Positions 46,582-55,385 of a stretch of 64,000 nt of DNA are shown piece by piece. A program made the position numbers and the translations under genes. The notes below the pieces were generated by a model. The model did not search any database, had not been told where the DNA came from, and saw only the letters and a list, made by a program, of their open reading frames with translations. The stretch comes from Mesorhizobium australicum (GTDB lineage: Bacteria; Pseudomonadota; Alphaproteobacteria; Rhizobiales; Rhizobiaceae): contig NZ_FXBL01000004.1 of the NCBI RefSeq assembly GCF_900177325.1, positions 4,841,501 to 4,905,500 on the forward strand, in the 5' to 3' direction. Each line of letters opens with the position of its first letter. Positions within the stretch are counted from its first letter, which is position 1.

Positions 46582-47841
46582 TCAGCCGCCACGTCCGAGC
46601 CCGCGGATCATGTCCATCACGTCCGGCTCGGCCTTGCGGCCGTCGAATTCCTCGACGACGCCGAAGGCGCCGCCGTAGCCCCACATCGACCAGGCGTAGC
46701 CGCGCTTTTCGGCCAGCGAGATCATGTCGTGCAGGTAGGCCGCCCGGTAGCGCGCCGGCACGACGGTCCGGGTGCCGTATTCCTGGCGGATCATGCCGAA
46801 CTCGCCGAGGATGATCTGGGCGGGCGGCACGCCGTTCTTTTCGGCCCATCGCTCGACGAGCTCGAAGGGTTGCGCCAGCGCCGCCGCGAGCTTGTCCGGC
46901 GTGTCGAGGGCAGCGAGCTGCTCGTCGAGATAGGCGAGCATGCCCGACCGCCGCGCCCAGGGCGCGTCGCGGCGGATGGTGGCGCGGATGGTCTCGACCG
47001 CCGCGTCGAGATCGGCCTTCGGCAGGGCGTCGAGCGGATAGGGAAGCCCGGTGACGTGGGGGATGAAATCGCCCGCCCAGGTCGCGCCCTGATGCGTCAG
47101 CAGGAACGGCGCGTAGGAGTGGAAGCTCCAGATGACGTTGGCGTCGGGCACGATCTTCGGGTCGAGCGCCGCAAGGCCCTCCGCCGTGCCCCAGCAGCTT
47201 CCGGACAGGACCAGCGTCAGCCGGGTGGCCGACGCCCGCGCGGCGGCGAAGATGCGCGTCAGCCGGTCCTCCCAGTCCCGTTGCTCAGCGCCCTGGCAGG
47301 CAAGCGTCGGCTCGTTCATCAGCTCGAAGGCGAGGCGCGAGGGGTCTTCCTTCGCCAGCGTGCGGCCCATCCGGCGGACCAGCTCGACATAGCGGTCGAA
47401 CAGGGCCGGGTCCTGCATCACCTGGCCCATGCCGATGGACCGGTTGGAGCCGGCGGGCATCAGGTGCAGGTCGACGATCACCTTGAGGCCGGCGGCATTG
47501 GCCATGCGGGCCGACTCGAGCACCGAGGCGAACAGGTCGTCGCGCAGCCCGTCCGTTTCCGAGGACAGGAACGGCGAGGGATCGACCGGCATGCGCACGA
47601 AATCGAGGCCCGCCGCCTTCAGCGCCGCGAGGTCGGCCTCGGTGACGGACTTGCGCCATTCCGGAAAGGGCAGGATCGCGTCGCGTTCGCTCCAGCGGCT
47701 TTCGTCGGGCCAGGTCGTCCAGATGTCGAGGTTGATGCCGCGATGTGCCTCGAAGGTGGCGGCGGCGGCGGGCGCGGCGAATGCCAGCGCCACGGCCGCC
47801 GCCGTCAGCGCCCGCTTGATCGTCCGCACGAGAAATGGCAT
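46582..47841 (-). CDS. Secreted glycoside hydrolase family 5 (cellulase-like)
   Basis: A 419-residue secreted enzyme with a signal peptide (RALTAAAVALAFAAPAAA) and a GH5-type TIM barrel. The conserved residues are visible: VDLHLMPAGSN, the acid/base in FELMNEPT (Glu of NEP), the HSYAPFLLTHQG segment, and the nucleophile in ILGEFGMIRQEYG. WSMWGYGG follows at the last strand. Members cleave beta-1,4-glucans or mannans. It lies between ruvB and ybgC on the opposite strand, a position not occupied in typical relatives. Confidence 0.9.
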   Translation of the reverse strand: MPFLVRTIKRALTAAAVALAFAAPAAAATFEAHRGINLDIWTTWPDESRWSERDAILPFPEWRKSVTEADLAALKAAGLDFVRMPVDPSPFLSSETDGLRDDLFASVLESARMANAAGLKVIVDLHLMPAGSNRSIGMGQVMQDPALFDRYVELVRRMGRTLAKEDPSRLAFELMNEPTLACQGAEQRDWEDRLTRIFAAARASATRLTLVLSGSCWGTAEGLAALDPKIVPDANVIWSFHSYAPFLLTHQGATWAGDFIPHVTGLPYPLDALPKADLDAAVETIRATIRRDAPWARRSGMLAYLDEQLAALDTPDKLAAALAQPFELVERWAEKNGVPPAQIILGEFGMIRQEYGTRTVVPARYRAAYLHDMISLAEKRGYAWSMWGYGGAFGVVEEFDGRKAEPDVMDMIRGLGRGG

Positions 47842-47899
47842 CCGGTCCGCCTCCGGTTCGCTCCGTCTTTGTCAGGCGGCGCAGGGAAAGGAAAGTCGA

Positions 47900-48370
47900 A
47901 TGGCCGATCATGGTGAATCGGGCGCGCCCGACGCAATCCCCCTCGCGGGCGTGCTGACGGCCACGGGCCACCGCCACGTGGTGCGGGTCTACTACGCCGA
48001 CACGGATTTCTCCGGCGTGGTCTACCATGCGCGCTATCTCGAATTCTTCGAGCGCGGCCGCTCCGACTTCCTGCGGCTGGCGGGCGTGCACCACACCGAG
48101 CTCGCCGACGGCAAGCACGGCGAGAAGCTGGTCTGGGTGGTGCGCCGCATGGAGATCGACTTCAAGGGCTCGGCCAAGATCGACGACGTGCTGACGATCG
48201 ACACGATCACCGAAAACGTCTCCGGCGCGCGCATCTTCATGGCGCAGAAACTGTCGCGCGACGGCCAGGTGCTGGTCGAAGCCAAGATCGAGGCGGCGAT
48301 CGTCTCCGAAAACGGCCGGCCGCGGCGGTTTCCGAAGGAATGGGTCGAGGCGTTCATGCCTCAGGGCTGA
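47900..48370 (+). CDS. ybgC: Tol-Pal-associated acyl-CoA thioesterase YbgC
   Basis: YbgC is a hotdog-fold thioesterase that hydrolyses acyl-CoA and is encoded with tol-pal in most proteobacteria. The 156-residue protein has RVYYADTDFSGVVYHARYLEFF (catalytic Asp), ERGRSDFLRLAGV and FKGSAKIDDVLTIDT. ATG 47900 follows a GGAAAGGAAAG purine tract. It normally leads into tolQ within a few bases; here 4.7 kb separate the two. Confidence 0.95.
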   Translation: MADHGESGAPDAIPLAGVLTATGHRHVVRVYYADTDFSGVVYHARYLEFFERGRSDFLRLAGVHHTELADGKHGEKLVWVVRRMEIDFKGSAKIDDVLTIDTITENVSGARIFMAQKLSRDGQVLVEAKIEAAIVSENGRPRRFPKEWVEAFMPQG

Positions 48371-48421
48371 GCGGCGCGGCGGCTTCCACGGAGACGCGGC
48401 GTCCACGAGGCACGCGCTTTC

Positions 48422-48599
48422 GTCATCCTCGGGCCTGTCCTTCGGGCGTTCGATTGGCTTTGCAAGGTCCACTGGACCTTGCAATTCGCCCGATGGGCGA
48501 ACCGCCACCTCACCCCGAGGATCTGCGGCGCATGAGCGCTTCAACAGTGATGGAAACTCGCCAGCGACAGCAGATCCTCGGGACAAGCCCGAGGATGAC
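48422..48599. repeat. Inverted-repeat element after ybgC (GTCATCCTCGGGC type)
   Basis: The arms at about 48422-48440 (GTCATCCTCGGGCCTGTCC) and 48581-48599 match as inverted repeats with one mismatch in 19 bases. In between is a palindrome around AGGTCCACTGGACCT. Sequences like CATCCTCGGGCTTGTCCCGAGGA are dispersed in rhizobial genomes. The 48371-48706 stretch holds no gene; this element is its main content. Confidence 0.7.
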
Positions 48600-48706
48600 G
48601 CCGCGCGGGGGCCAGGGCCAAGGATAGTTCACCTTTGTCCGCGCGAAGGCGTCGCCCGTGCAGGCTTTGCGCGGGCGGAAGCGGGACAGACTGCGTCTGA
48701 AGGCGC

Positions 48707-49111
48707 TCAGGACGTGTCGGGGGGTTCGACCGGCACGGCGGCGGCGATTGCAAGTCTTTCGATGAACGCGCCCAGGCCATGGATCGCCCCGCCCTCGTTG
48801 CCGGCCTCGTCGGAGGCCTGCCCACGGTGCAGGAACGACAGGCGGCACAGGTATGCCGCGATGGCCTGCATGTAGAGCCCGAATGCCCTGAGCGAATCTG
48901 CAAGGTCCTCCGCATCGAAGGGATTGCTGCCGAAGCCTGCCGGCATCATGACCGGCGTCCAGGGTCTGCGTGCGAAGCTGCGGAGCGTGCCAGCGACGTA
49001 GGCGCTCAGCAGCGCATTCGCCTGCCAGGCGGCCCACAGCACGCACCAGCGGACCCAGAACGAGCGGCCGGCGGCCTGTTCGGCCATGTCGGCGATCGAG
49101 AACAGGCGCAT
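48707..49111 (-). CDS. Hypothetical protein in the ybgC-tolQ island
   Basis: A 134-residue protein starting MRLFSIADMAEQAAGRSFWV, helical, with one long semi-hydrophobic stretch (WCVLWAAWQANALLSAYVAG) and a second (FGLYMQAIAAYLCRLSFLH). I do not recognise the family. ATG 49111 is chosen from its position; 18 further codons are open upstream. It is convergent with ybgC. It may be a real small membrane-associated protein, or spurious; the codon use looks protein-like. Confidence 0.55.
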   Translation of the reverse strand: MRLFSIADMAEQAAGRSFWVRWCVLWAAWQANALLSAYVAGTLRSFARRPWTPVMMPAGFGSNPFDAEDLADSLRAFGLYMQAIAAYLCRLSFLHRGQASDEAGNEGGAIHGLGAFIERLAIAAAVPVEPPDTS

Positions 49112-49557
49112 GACGATCCTCGCCTTGTGCGCCTGTTGCCTCCCCGCCTTTGCCCTCCAGCCCATCTCCGGCTCCCGTTTGACCGGATGTAGTTTCGGGC
49201 ATGCTGGCAGGGTGGGGATGGAAAAATTTCGGGCGCTAACGGGAACAAGGGGTTAGCGGGAAACGGGCGGAAATCGATGCACGGTGCCGCTTGCGGGGGA
49301 GGTAGACGCTGGACGAGGGGATGGGTGGGAACCGCCTGACCGCTGGTGGACTGGAGAGCTGCGATAGGGGTCGTTTCACGTGGGTGCCGCCTCCGACGGG
49401 AAGGCGGCCCCACATCGGCTGTCCTCGGCTTCCCAGCGCGACCCCAGTTCCTACCATTTATCGATATGGTTGATCACACCTGACCATCCACAGCCTTTAT
49501 GCACATTGCAGACTGGCCGTTACGTTGTTCAACATTATCTTTCCGAAACTCCATTTT
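49112..49557. other. Noncoding stretch between island genes
   Basis: No gene is supported. A hairpin with CGCTAAC / GTTAGCG arms lies near 49233-49257, and a GGAAGGCGGCCCC-type GC stretch near 49410. The DNA becomes AT-richer from about 49450 as it approaches the ATPase gene end, which fits a composition change at the island. Confidence 0.6.
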
Positions 49558-51192
49558 CTAGGCTAGCGCAGCTACAAGTCCGCCAAAGTGTCCGATCAGG
49601 GTTGCCCTGATTGACTCGTTATCACTAGCCAATTTACGAACAGCGGCTTCGTACTGGCCCCGGCTCTTGAACTGAAGAGCGTTCACAACGGCGGCTAGCG
49701 CCATCGTCTCGCGAATTGGATAGCGCCCCACGATCTTCTCAACATCTTTCGCGGCAATCCAGGACTGTAATTGTGCTTTTTCGGCTTGGTACATCGCCTG
49801 TGCGTCGACAGTGATATTGACGTTCTGGCCGCGTTGGATTGTCTTCCAGTCAGGCATTTGCATGCTAATCTTATCTTTGACAGCCTGCTCCGTCATCCGC
49901 GCGGCTAGCCGGTCAACCTCGGAGGCAATCGCAGCAACGAGATTCGCGCTGGCGGTTTGCATCACGTGCGCTGGGTCCTCCCCGACCACGTCACATTGCC
50001 GCTGGGCGACGGCGGCGATGATCGTGGGGCTGTAGTAGAGGGACTCGACTGAGTATACGGAGAGTGGGTAAATCCCCTTTGCGATAAGAGAAGAGCGCTG
50101 AGCCGGCGAAATCTGATCTTGATCGACTATACCGAATGCCTGCACCCAAGTGACCGCCTCAGCGTCGCGCACGCTGACAACGGCGTGCTCAACATCTCGG
50201 CAGCTCTGACGCGGGAAGATAGATACGCCGGGGAACAGCAATTCATAGAGCGGTTTGTCGAGGCTGGTAGAAGTGCCTTCGATGAAGAGCATCTTTCGAC
50301 GCGAACCGATGATAGCCTCCTTGGTGGCATCATCGACCTCAATGCCTGGTTCAAGCACATCTAGGTCCCATGCAGTGACATCATTGCCTTCCGCCTTGGA
50401 ATCGCGAACCAAAACGGTTTTCGCGGTCGGCATGCCAACTGGCAAACTGAGTTCATGGGTAGAAACAACGAAAGTGCAGTCTGGACGCTTACCGAAAAGC
50501 TGCAAAAGCAGTGGCGTCACGATCGAAGCGTGGAGGTGGCGCTCCGGTTCATCGACAAGTATTAGAGCACCCTTTTTTGCGGTCAGAATCGTTCCCGCAA
50601 TCAGCAATGCGGCTCGCTCGCCATCTGACAGCAGCGCTATGCTGTAAGGCGTTCCTCCATTTTTGCTAGCAATGATAGTGCTGTTCTCTCCAATTTCCAG
50701 TTTGATAGAAATGCCCGACCCTGCAAATAACTCAGTGATTTCGGCAAGTGGCTGGGGTTCCGCTGCGAGCTTGACAGCCTCCACCTCGTTGCCTGATCGG
50801 TATGCGTCTGCGAGTTGGCGTGAGAGCTTATTGTCCGACTCAATTAGGTCGGCAATCACCAACCCTGATCGAACACCGGAATTCCACTCTTTCCAACGTG
50901 CATCGGGCTGACTATCTTGACCCCTAGTGTGTTGTTCATTTCTAATCTTGTCCTGTGGTGAGAATGGAACCGCATTGCTTTCCATCCACGTTTGACGGTG
51001 AGCGGAAATACGAACGGCATCGGCGTGATTGAGGCGGAATAGCGTAGATATAAGGCCGGATTTGCCAGCACCATTTGGCCCGACCACGAACAACGGAGCA
51101 GACGAAGATACGGGCAGTTGTAAAGCCGACCCATCAATCAGGCGCACCGTCGTGTTGAAGGTGGAGGGTACAATCGTTGAAGTTTTTGTCAC
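49558..51192 (-). CDS. Fused ABC-type ATPase / TOPRIM (DUF4435) protein, PARIS-like
   Basis: A 544-residue single-chain protein. Residues 30-250 are an ABC-type ATPase: Walker A GPNGAGKS (38-45), signature LSDGE (188-192), Walker B ILVDEPERHLH (211-221) and switch His246 in VVSTHELSLP. Residues 298-545 look like a TOPRIM/DUF4435 nuclease domain: MLFIEGTSTSLDKPLYELLF with Glu305, GIVDQDQ with Asp357 and Asp359, and SVESLYYS. This is the AriA plus AriB pairing of the PARIS anti-phage system on one polypeptide. It is AT-richer than its neighbours and sits in the ybgC-tolQ island. Domain calls are firm; the defence role is inferred. Confidence 0.8.
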   Translation of the reverse strand: MTKTSTIVPSTFNTTVRLIDGSALQLPVSSSAPLFVVGPNGAGKSGLISTLFRLNHADAVRISAHRQTWMESNAVPFSPQDKIRNEQHTRGQDSQPDARWKEWNSGVRSGLVIADLIESDNKLSRQLADAYRSGNEVEAVKLAAEPQPLAEITELFAGSGISIKLEIGENSTIIASKNGGTPYSIALLSDGERAALLIAGTILTAKKGALILVDEPERHLHASIVTPLLLQLFGKRPDCTFVVSTHELSLPVGMPTAKTVLVRDSKAEGNDVTAWDLDVLEPGIEVDDATKEAIIGSRRKMLFIEGTSTSLDKPLYELLFPGVSIFPRQSCRDVEHAVVSVRDAEAVTWVQAFGIVDQDQISPAQRSSLIAKGIYPLSVYSVESLYYSPTIIAAVAQRQCDVVGEDPAHVMQTASANLVAAIASEVDRLAARMTEQAVKDKISMQMPDWKTIQRGQNVNITVDAQAMYQAEKAQLQSWIAAKDVEKIVGRYPIRETMALAAVVNALQFKSRGQYEAAVRKLASDNESIRATLIGHFGGLVAALA

Positions 51193-52036
51193 GTCCTTAT
51201 CTCTTGCAGGAACGAACTGTTGTACGGATTTCTAGCAAATTTGCTCAAGCTTGGAATAGGCTTCCAAACTGCGGATTTGCACTGCCGGGCTAGCGCTCAA
51301 GCGCGATACGTCCGGAGGCTAGATTCACCATGCTCGTCGCGATCCCGAAAACGGACTGACTGCTAACGGCCACGTTCAAGCCGAAATTCAGACGTCTTTC
51401 GAATGCCAAGCCTAGATTGGCGGCGGCAGTCCGAACGACCGCGATGGGTCGTTTTCTGTCTGAGACTTTCATGTAGTAACGGACCTGCTTCAGGCGGACT
51501 GTCCACTGCTTCGCCGGTGCCGGCCCTTGGCTCTGCGGTTGCCGCATTCCTCCGCCAATGGGTCGCGCCCGCCTGCCCTGTCGTTCATTATGGCCGGGCG
51601 TTCGACCACTATGAAAGGTCCACCTGACCTTTCATGTCGCGTTTGGGGAGACGCCGCGCCCTGAAACGACGGGGCAGGTGGAATGAGGCCCGCCCCCCCG
51701 GCACGCCCAGCCCATGGTCTCGTGCCGGGCACGCGCCCCCTCCACCACGCTTCGCGTGGTCCTTGGGGGGCGAGCCACTTGTCTAGCCCGTCCTACGGCC
51801 CCCCCGCTTCGCAGGGGAGGATATGCCGGCCGCGCGGTCGCGCCTGATCCTCCCCCGTTCACGGGGGAGGGGGACCATGCGCAGCATGGTGGAGGGGGCG
51901 CGGGTATGGAGAGGGGACCGCCGCAGGCGGTGGTGGGACGGAGGACAAGTGGGCCCGTCTGTGCGACCTCGCCCGGCAGCCGAAAACAGAATCTTAACGC
52001 CCGGCAGACATTAGTAGCGACACACGTATACGTTGA
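51193..52036. other. Noncoding region upstream of the ATPase gene
   Basis: About 840 bases with no confident gene. It contains the ATPase gene promoter region (AT-rich, 51193-51300), a weak 85-codon frame at 51290-51547 that I do not accept, and a dispersed inverted repeat (51734-51900). Base composition moves from AT-rich to GC-rich near 51500. Confidence 0.6.
51734..51900. repeat. Inverted-repeat element (CGCCCCCTCCACCA type)
   Basis: CGCCCCCTCCACCA (51734-51747) and its perfect complement (51887-51900) bracket about 140 bases containing two hairpins, CCACG-CTTCG-CGTGG and CTCCCCCG-TTCA-CGGGGGAG. This resembles the dispersed rhizobial palindromic elements seen elsewhere in the window, here beside the ATPase gene. 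Confidence 0.7.
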
Positions 52037-52561
52037 ATGGAGTGTCATGTGCTCTCGATCAACACAGTTTCCAGCACACGCACCGCTCTCGTATTGCTTG
52101 CCGGGCGAGCAGAAACGCGTCACGTATTCGCGTCGAAGACAGCCGCCGGAGTCGGCCCGAGTCCGGGTGGAAACGTAACGCCGCTCGTCGGCGACGCACT
52201 CCTGCAGATCGCCGACCTGACCGCTCGACTGGGCGCAGACAGCGCGTCTGTCCGCCCCCAAGCTCAACTTGAGGGGGTGAATTTCGAGGACAAGGTGATG
52301 AGTTGGCTGTCACGAATCTACGAAGACGATGAAGGTTTCCAGCAAGCAGTCGCCAACGGCACGCTGAATGTTCAGCGCGCCGTGGACGTCGAGGCACTCG
52401 GGTTCCGTTCCTACATCGTCGACGTGCAAAAGAACGGCAATCACCTGGGATCGGCAGGAGCCGTCACGGTCAACAAGCAGTATCTGAGCGACCTCAGAGC
52501 ATCCGGCGGAAATCACATCGTCGGGACAGCGGAAGGACAAGATTACTACGTCACATGGTGA
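52037..52561 (+). CDS. Hypothetical protein in the ybgC-tolQ island
   Basis: A 174-residue ORF with no recognised domain. The C-terminal half (GFQQAVANGTLNVQRAVDVE, SYIVDVQKNGNHLGSAGAVT) reads like real protein; the N-terminal 60 residues are low-complexity and less convincing. The start is uncertain; ATG 52037 is the first in frame. It resembles an orphan C-terminal domain rather than a complete enzyme. Confidence 0.42.
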   Translation: MECHVLSINTVSSTRTALVLLAGRAETRHVFASKTAAGVGPSPGGNVTPLVGDALLQIADLTARLGADSASVRPQAQLEGVNFEDKVMSWLSRIYEDDEGFQQAVANGTLNVQRAVDVEALGFRSYIVDVQKNGNHLGSAGAVTVNKQYLSDLRASGGNHIVGTAEGQDYYVTW

Positions 52562-52689
52562 CGGACGCATTTCTGGACATGAGCCCGCCTTCTCAAGGGG
52601 GAATGAAGCTCCCAATGGGTGGGCCCGATGCTCCGCTACCTCGGATGTCCATTCTTTTCCAGTGCAGCGACGGTCCAAGGTGGTCGTCT

Positions 52690-52844
52690 TTCCGGGGCTG
52701 CGCAGCGGAACCCGGAAGCCAGAGGGCAGACGCCGCCGCGTGAAACGCCGCGCATCCGGCCTTCTCCAGCTTCGTCACGAGCGACAGCGTGCGACTTGCC
52801 GAGGTGGCGACCTGGATTCCGGGTTCCGCTGCGCGGCCCCGGAA
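52690..52844. repeat. Inverted-repeat element upstream of tolQ (TTCCGGGTTCCGCTGCGC type)
   Basis: Arms at 52690-52717 and 52816-52843 are inverted repeats with one mismatch in 28 bases, separated by about 100 bases. This is a common Mesorhizobium genome repeat of the GATTCCGGGTTCCGCTGCGC kind. The 52562-53112 stretch has no gene; the tolQ promoter probably lies downstream of this element. Confidence 0.75.
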
Positions 52845-53112
52845 TGACGCAGGGGATGTGCCTCGCTCATCCGCGCGACGCCCCATCCTAACCTCTCCTT
52901 AACCATAACGGTCCATTAAGAACCAAAGGGAAATCGGAGCGAATTCGCTGCGCCTTCCTTTGACCAAAATTGCTCACGAAAAGGCGCCATCTGGCGCATT
53001 CGGGGCATTTCCGGCGGTCGGGGGCGGAAACCCTGCGGTCGGGACAGGACGATTTGGGACGGTGCGCGTGGGCTAGCCGCTGCAAGGCCCGTCTTTCTGG
53101 GACAGTCACTTC

Positions 53113-53826
53113 ATGGAAACTTTGCCTCTCGCAACCTCTGGCGGCGAACTCTCGATCTGGGAACTCTTCTGGCAGGCCGGCTGGGTCGTCAAACTGGTGA
53201 TGATCGGCCTGATCGCCGCCTCGGTGTGGACCTGGGCGATCATCATCGACAAGATCATCGCCTACGGCCGCATGCGCTCGGCGCTGAACCGCTTCGAACA
53301 GGTGTTCTGGTCGGGCCAGTCGCTGGAAGAACTCTACCGCACCCTGTCGGAGCGCAAGACGACGGGCATGAGCGCGATCTTCGTCGCCGCCATGCGCGAG
53401 TGGAAGAAGAGCTTCGAGAAGGGCGCGCGCACGCCGATGGGCCTGCAGATGCGCATCGACAAGGCGATGGATCTGGCGCTGTCGCGCGAGATGGAGCGGC
53501 TGGAGAGCCGCCTCGGCTTCCTCGCCTCGGTCGGCTCGGCGGGCCCGTTCATCGGCCTGTTCGGCACCGTCGTCGGCATCATGACCTCGTTCCAGGCGAT
53601 CGCCGGCTCGAAGTCGACCTCGCTCGCGGTCGTGGCACCCGGCATCGCCGAGGCGCTGCTGGCCACCGCCATCGGCCTGCTCGCCGCCATTCCCGCCGTC
53701 ATCGCCTACAACAAGCTGACGGCCGACGCCGGCAAGATCGGCGCGCGCATGGAAGGGTTCGCGGACGAGTTCTCCGCCATACTCTCGCGACAGATCGATG
53801 AGAAGGTCGGCCAGAAGGCGGCCTGA
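53113..53826 (+). CDS. tolQ: Tol-Pal system channel protein TolQ
   Basis: TolQ with TolR forms the proton-driven motor of the Tol-Pal complex, needed for outer-membrane constriction at division. The 237-residue protein has three membrane segments: [20 protein letters not shown], then [25 protein letters not shown] and [21 protein letters not shown], with the conserved channel threonines. It begins the tolQ-tolR-tolA-tolB-pal run. ATG 53113. Confidence 0.97.
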   Translation: METLPLATSGGELSIWELFWQAGWVVKLVMIGLIAASVWTWAIIIDKIIAYGRMRSALNRFEQVFWSGQSLEELYRTLSERKTTGMSAIFVAAMREWKKSFEKGARTPMGLQMRIDKAMDLALSREMERLESRLGFLASVGSAGPFIGLFGTVVGIMTSFQAIAGSKSTSLAVVAPGIAEALLATAIGLLAAIPAVIAYNKLTADAGKIGARMEGFADEFSAILSRQIDEKVGQKAA

Positions 53827-53850
53827 CGCAACGGCTGACAGGAGACGATC

Positions 53851-54303
53851 ATGGGAATGTCAGCTGGGGCCGCGAACGGCGGTGGCGGTAGACGCGGGGG
53901 GCGCAGGCGCGGCGCGCGCGCGCCGATGTCGGAAATCAACGTCACGCCGATGGTCGACGTCATGCTGGTGCTACTGATCATCTTCATGGTCGCCGCGCCG
54001 ATGATGACCGTCGGCGTGCCGATCGACCTGCCGGAAACGCAGGCCAAGCCGCTGAACGCGGAGACGCAGCCGATCACCGTCTCGGTCAACGACAAGGGGC
54101 AGATCTACCTGCAGGAGACGGAGATCCCGATCGAGGAGGTCGTGCCGAAGCTCGAGGCGATCTCGAAGACCGGCTACGAGGAGCGCATCTACGTGCGCGC
54201 CGACAAGGCCTCGCAATACGGCACCGTGATGCAGGTGATGGCCCGCATCTCCGCCGCCGGGTTCAAGAACCTCGGCCTGATCACGCTCCAGGAACAGGAA
54301 TAG
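53851..54303 (+). CDS. tolR: Tol-Pal system protein TolR
   Basis: TolR is the ExbD-family partner of TolQ. The 150-residue protein has a glycine/arginine-rich N-terminus and then SEINVTPMVDVMLVLLIIFM, with the membrane aspartate of the proton path. The periplasmic part contains VGVPIDLPETQAKPL and QVMARISAAGFKNLGLITLQ. ATG 53851 is preceded by AGGAGACGATC. It is 24 bases after tolQ. Confidence 0.96.
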   Translation: MGMSAGAANGGGGRRGGRRRGARAPMSEINVTPMVDVMLVLLIIFMVAAPMMTVGVPIDLPETQAKPLNAETQPITVSVNDKGQIYLQETEIPIEEVVPKLEAISKTGYEERIYVRADKASQYGTVMQVMARISAAGFKNLGLITLQEQE

Positions 54304-54312
54304 TCCCCACCG

Positions 54313-55365
54313 ATGAAGGCAGGGCTGTCCACATCGCTGGTCTTGCATGCGGCACTGATCGCCTTCGGCCTCGTCACGCTGAAGGCGCCGGCGGCGCATG
54401 ACGTGGGCGACGTGCAGGCCATACCGATCGACATGGTGTCGATCGAGGAACTGACGCAGTTGCAGCAGGGCGACAAGAAGGCGCCCAAGGCCGAAAAGCC
54501 GGCCCCGAAACAGACGGAGCGTCCGCACACCGTGCCGGATGCCAAGACGATCGGCAACAACGACATCGACCTGGACGACGTGCCGAAGCCCGAGGCCTCG
54601 CCGCGCAAGATCGACACGGCGTCGGCGCCGAAGCCGGAACCGGCTCCCAAGCCCGAGCCGAAACCGGAACCAAAGCCCGTCGAGGCGAAGCCGGAGCCCA
54701 AGCCCGCGCCGCAGCCGGAAAAGGTGGCGGAGGCGCCGCAGCCGAAGCCCGAGCCGGTTCCCACCCCCGACCCGGTGCCGGAGACGGTCGCGTCGACCGA
54801 GACCGCGCCGGCGATGGAGTTCCCCGACCAGCTGCCGAAGCCCGAGTCGCGGCCGCAGCCGCCGAAGCGCGAGGTCGCCAAGGCGGAAGAGAAGAAGCCG
54901 ACCAAGCCGACCGAGGACAAGACCGCCTCGACCGACCAGGACCTGGAATCGATCCTCGACCAGGCGAAGGCGCTGGTGACCAAGGAAAAGCCGGCCGGCG
55001 GCGGCGCCAAGCGGTCGGAACAGACCGCATCGCTCGGCACCGACCGGCCGAGCAGCGCGCAGAAGCTGTCGGCGAGCGAAATGGACGCGCTGCGCCAGCG
55101 CCTCGCCAGCTGCTGGAGCATCCCGGCCGGCGTCGACGACGCCGAGCTCCTGAAGGTGTCGGTGCGCTTCCGCCTCGACCGCTCGGGCGAGCTCGAGGCG
55201 CGCCCGGAGGTCATCCGCGGCGGCGCCTCCTCGGGTCCGGGCCGGACCGCCGCCGAATCCGCCGTGCGCGCCGTCTCCAAATGCGCGCCGTTCAACCTTC
55301 CCGCCGACAAATACGAGACGTGGGCCGAAGTCGTCGTGAACTTCGATCCCAGCGACATGTTCTGA
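54313..55365 (+). CDS. tolA: Tol-Pal system protein TolA (proline/lysine-rich stalk)
   Basis: TolA is the periplasm-spanning link between TolQR and Pal/TolB. The 350-residue protein has one N-terminal membrane segment ([17 protein letters not shown], with the SHLS-like motif), then about 200 residues of repeated [12 protein letters not shown] sequence forming an extended stalk, and a C-terminal globular domain from [20 protein letters not shown] to [19 protein letters not shown]. Proline/glutamate repeats replace the alanine-rich helix of the E. coli protein, as is common in Rhizobiales. Confidence 0.94.
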   Translation: MKAGLSTSLVLHAALIAFGLVTLKAPAAHDVGDVQAIPIDMVSIEELTQLQQGDKKAPKAEKPAPKQTERPHTVPDAKTIGNNDIDLDDVPKPEASPRKIDTASAPKPEPAPKPEPKPEPKPVEAKPEPKPAPQPEKVAEAPQPKPEPVPTPDPVPETVASTETAPAMEFPDQLPKPESRPQPPKREVAKAEEKKPTKPTEDKTASTDQDLESILDQAKALVTKEKPAGGGAKRSEQTASLGTDRPSSAQKLSASEMDALRQRLASCWSIPAGVDDAELLKVSVRFRLDRSGELEARPEVIRGGASSGPGRTAAESAVRAVSKCAPFNLPADKYETWAEVVVNFDPSDMF

Positions 55366-55385
55366 TCGGACAGCAGAAGCGAGAG

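Noticed and set aside
51290..51547. An 85-codon minus-strand frame upstream of the ATPase gene
   Set aside because: No ribosome-binding site, no known domain, and it sits in a repeat-rich noncoding stretch; cannot be supported.
52899..52919. Two TTAA sequences before tolQ as a CtrA box
   Set aside because: Their spacing is 13 bases, not seven, so they do not match the consensus.
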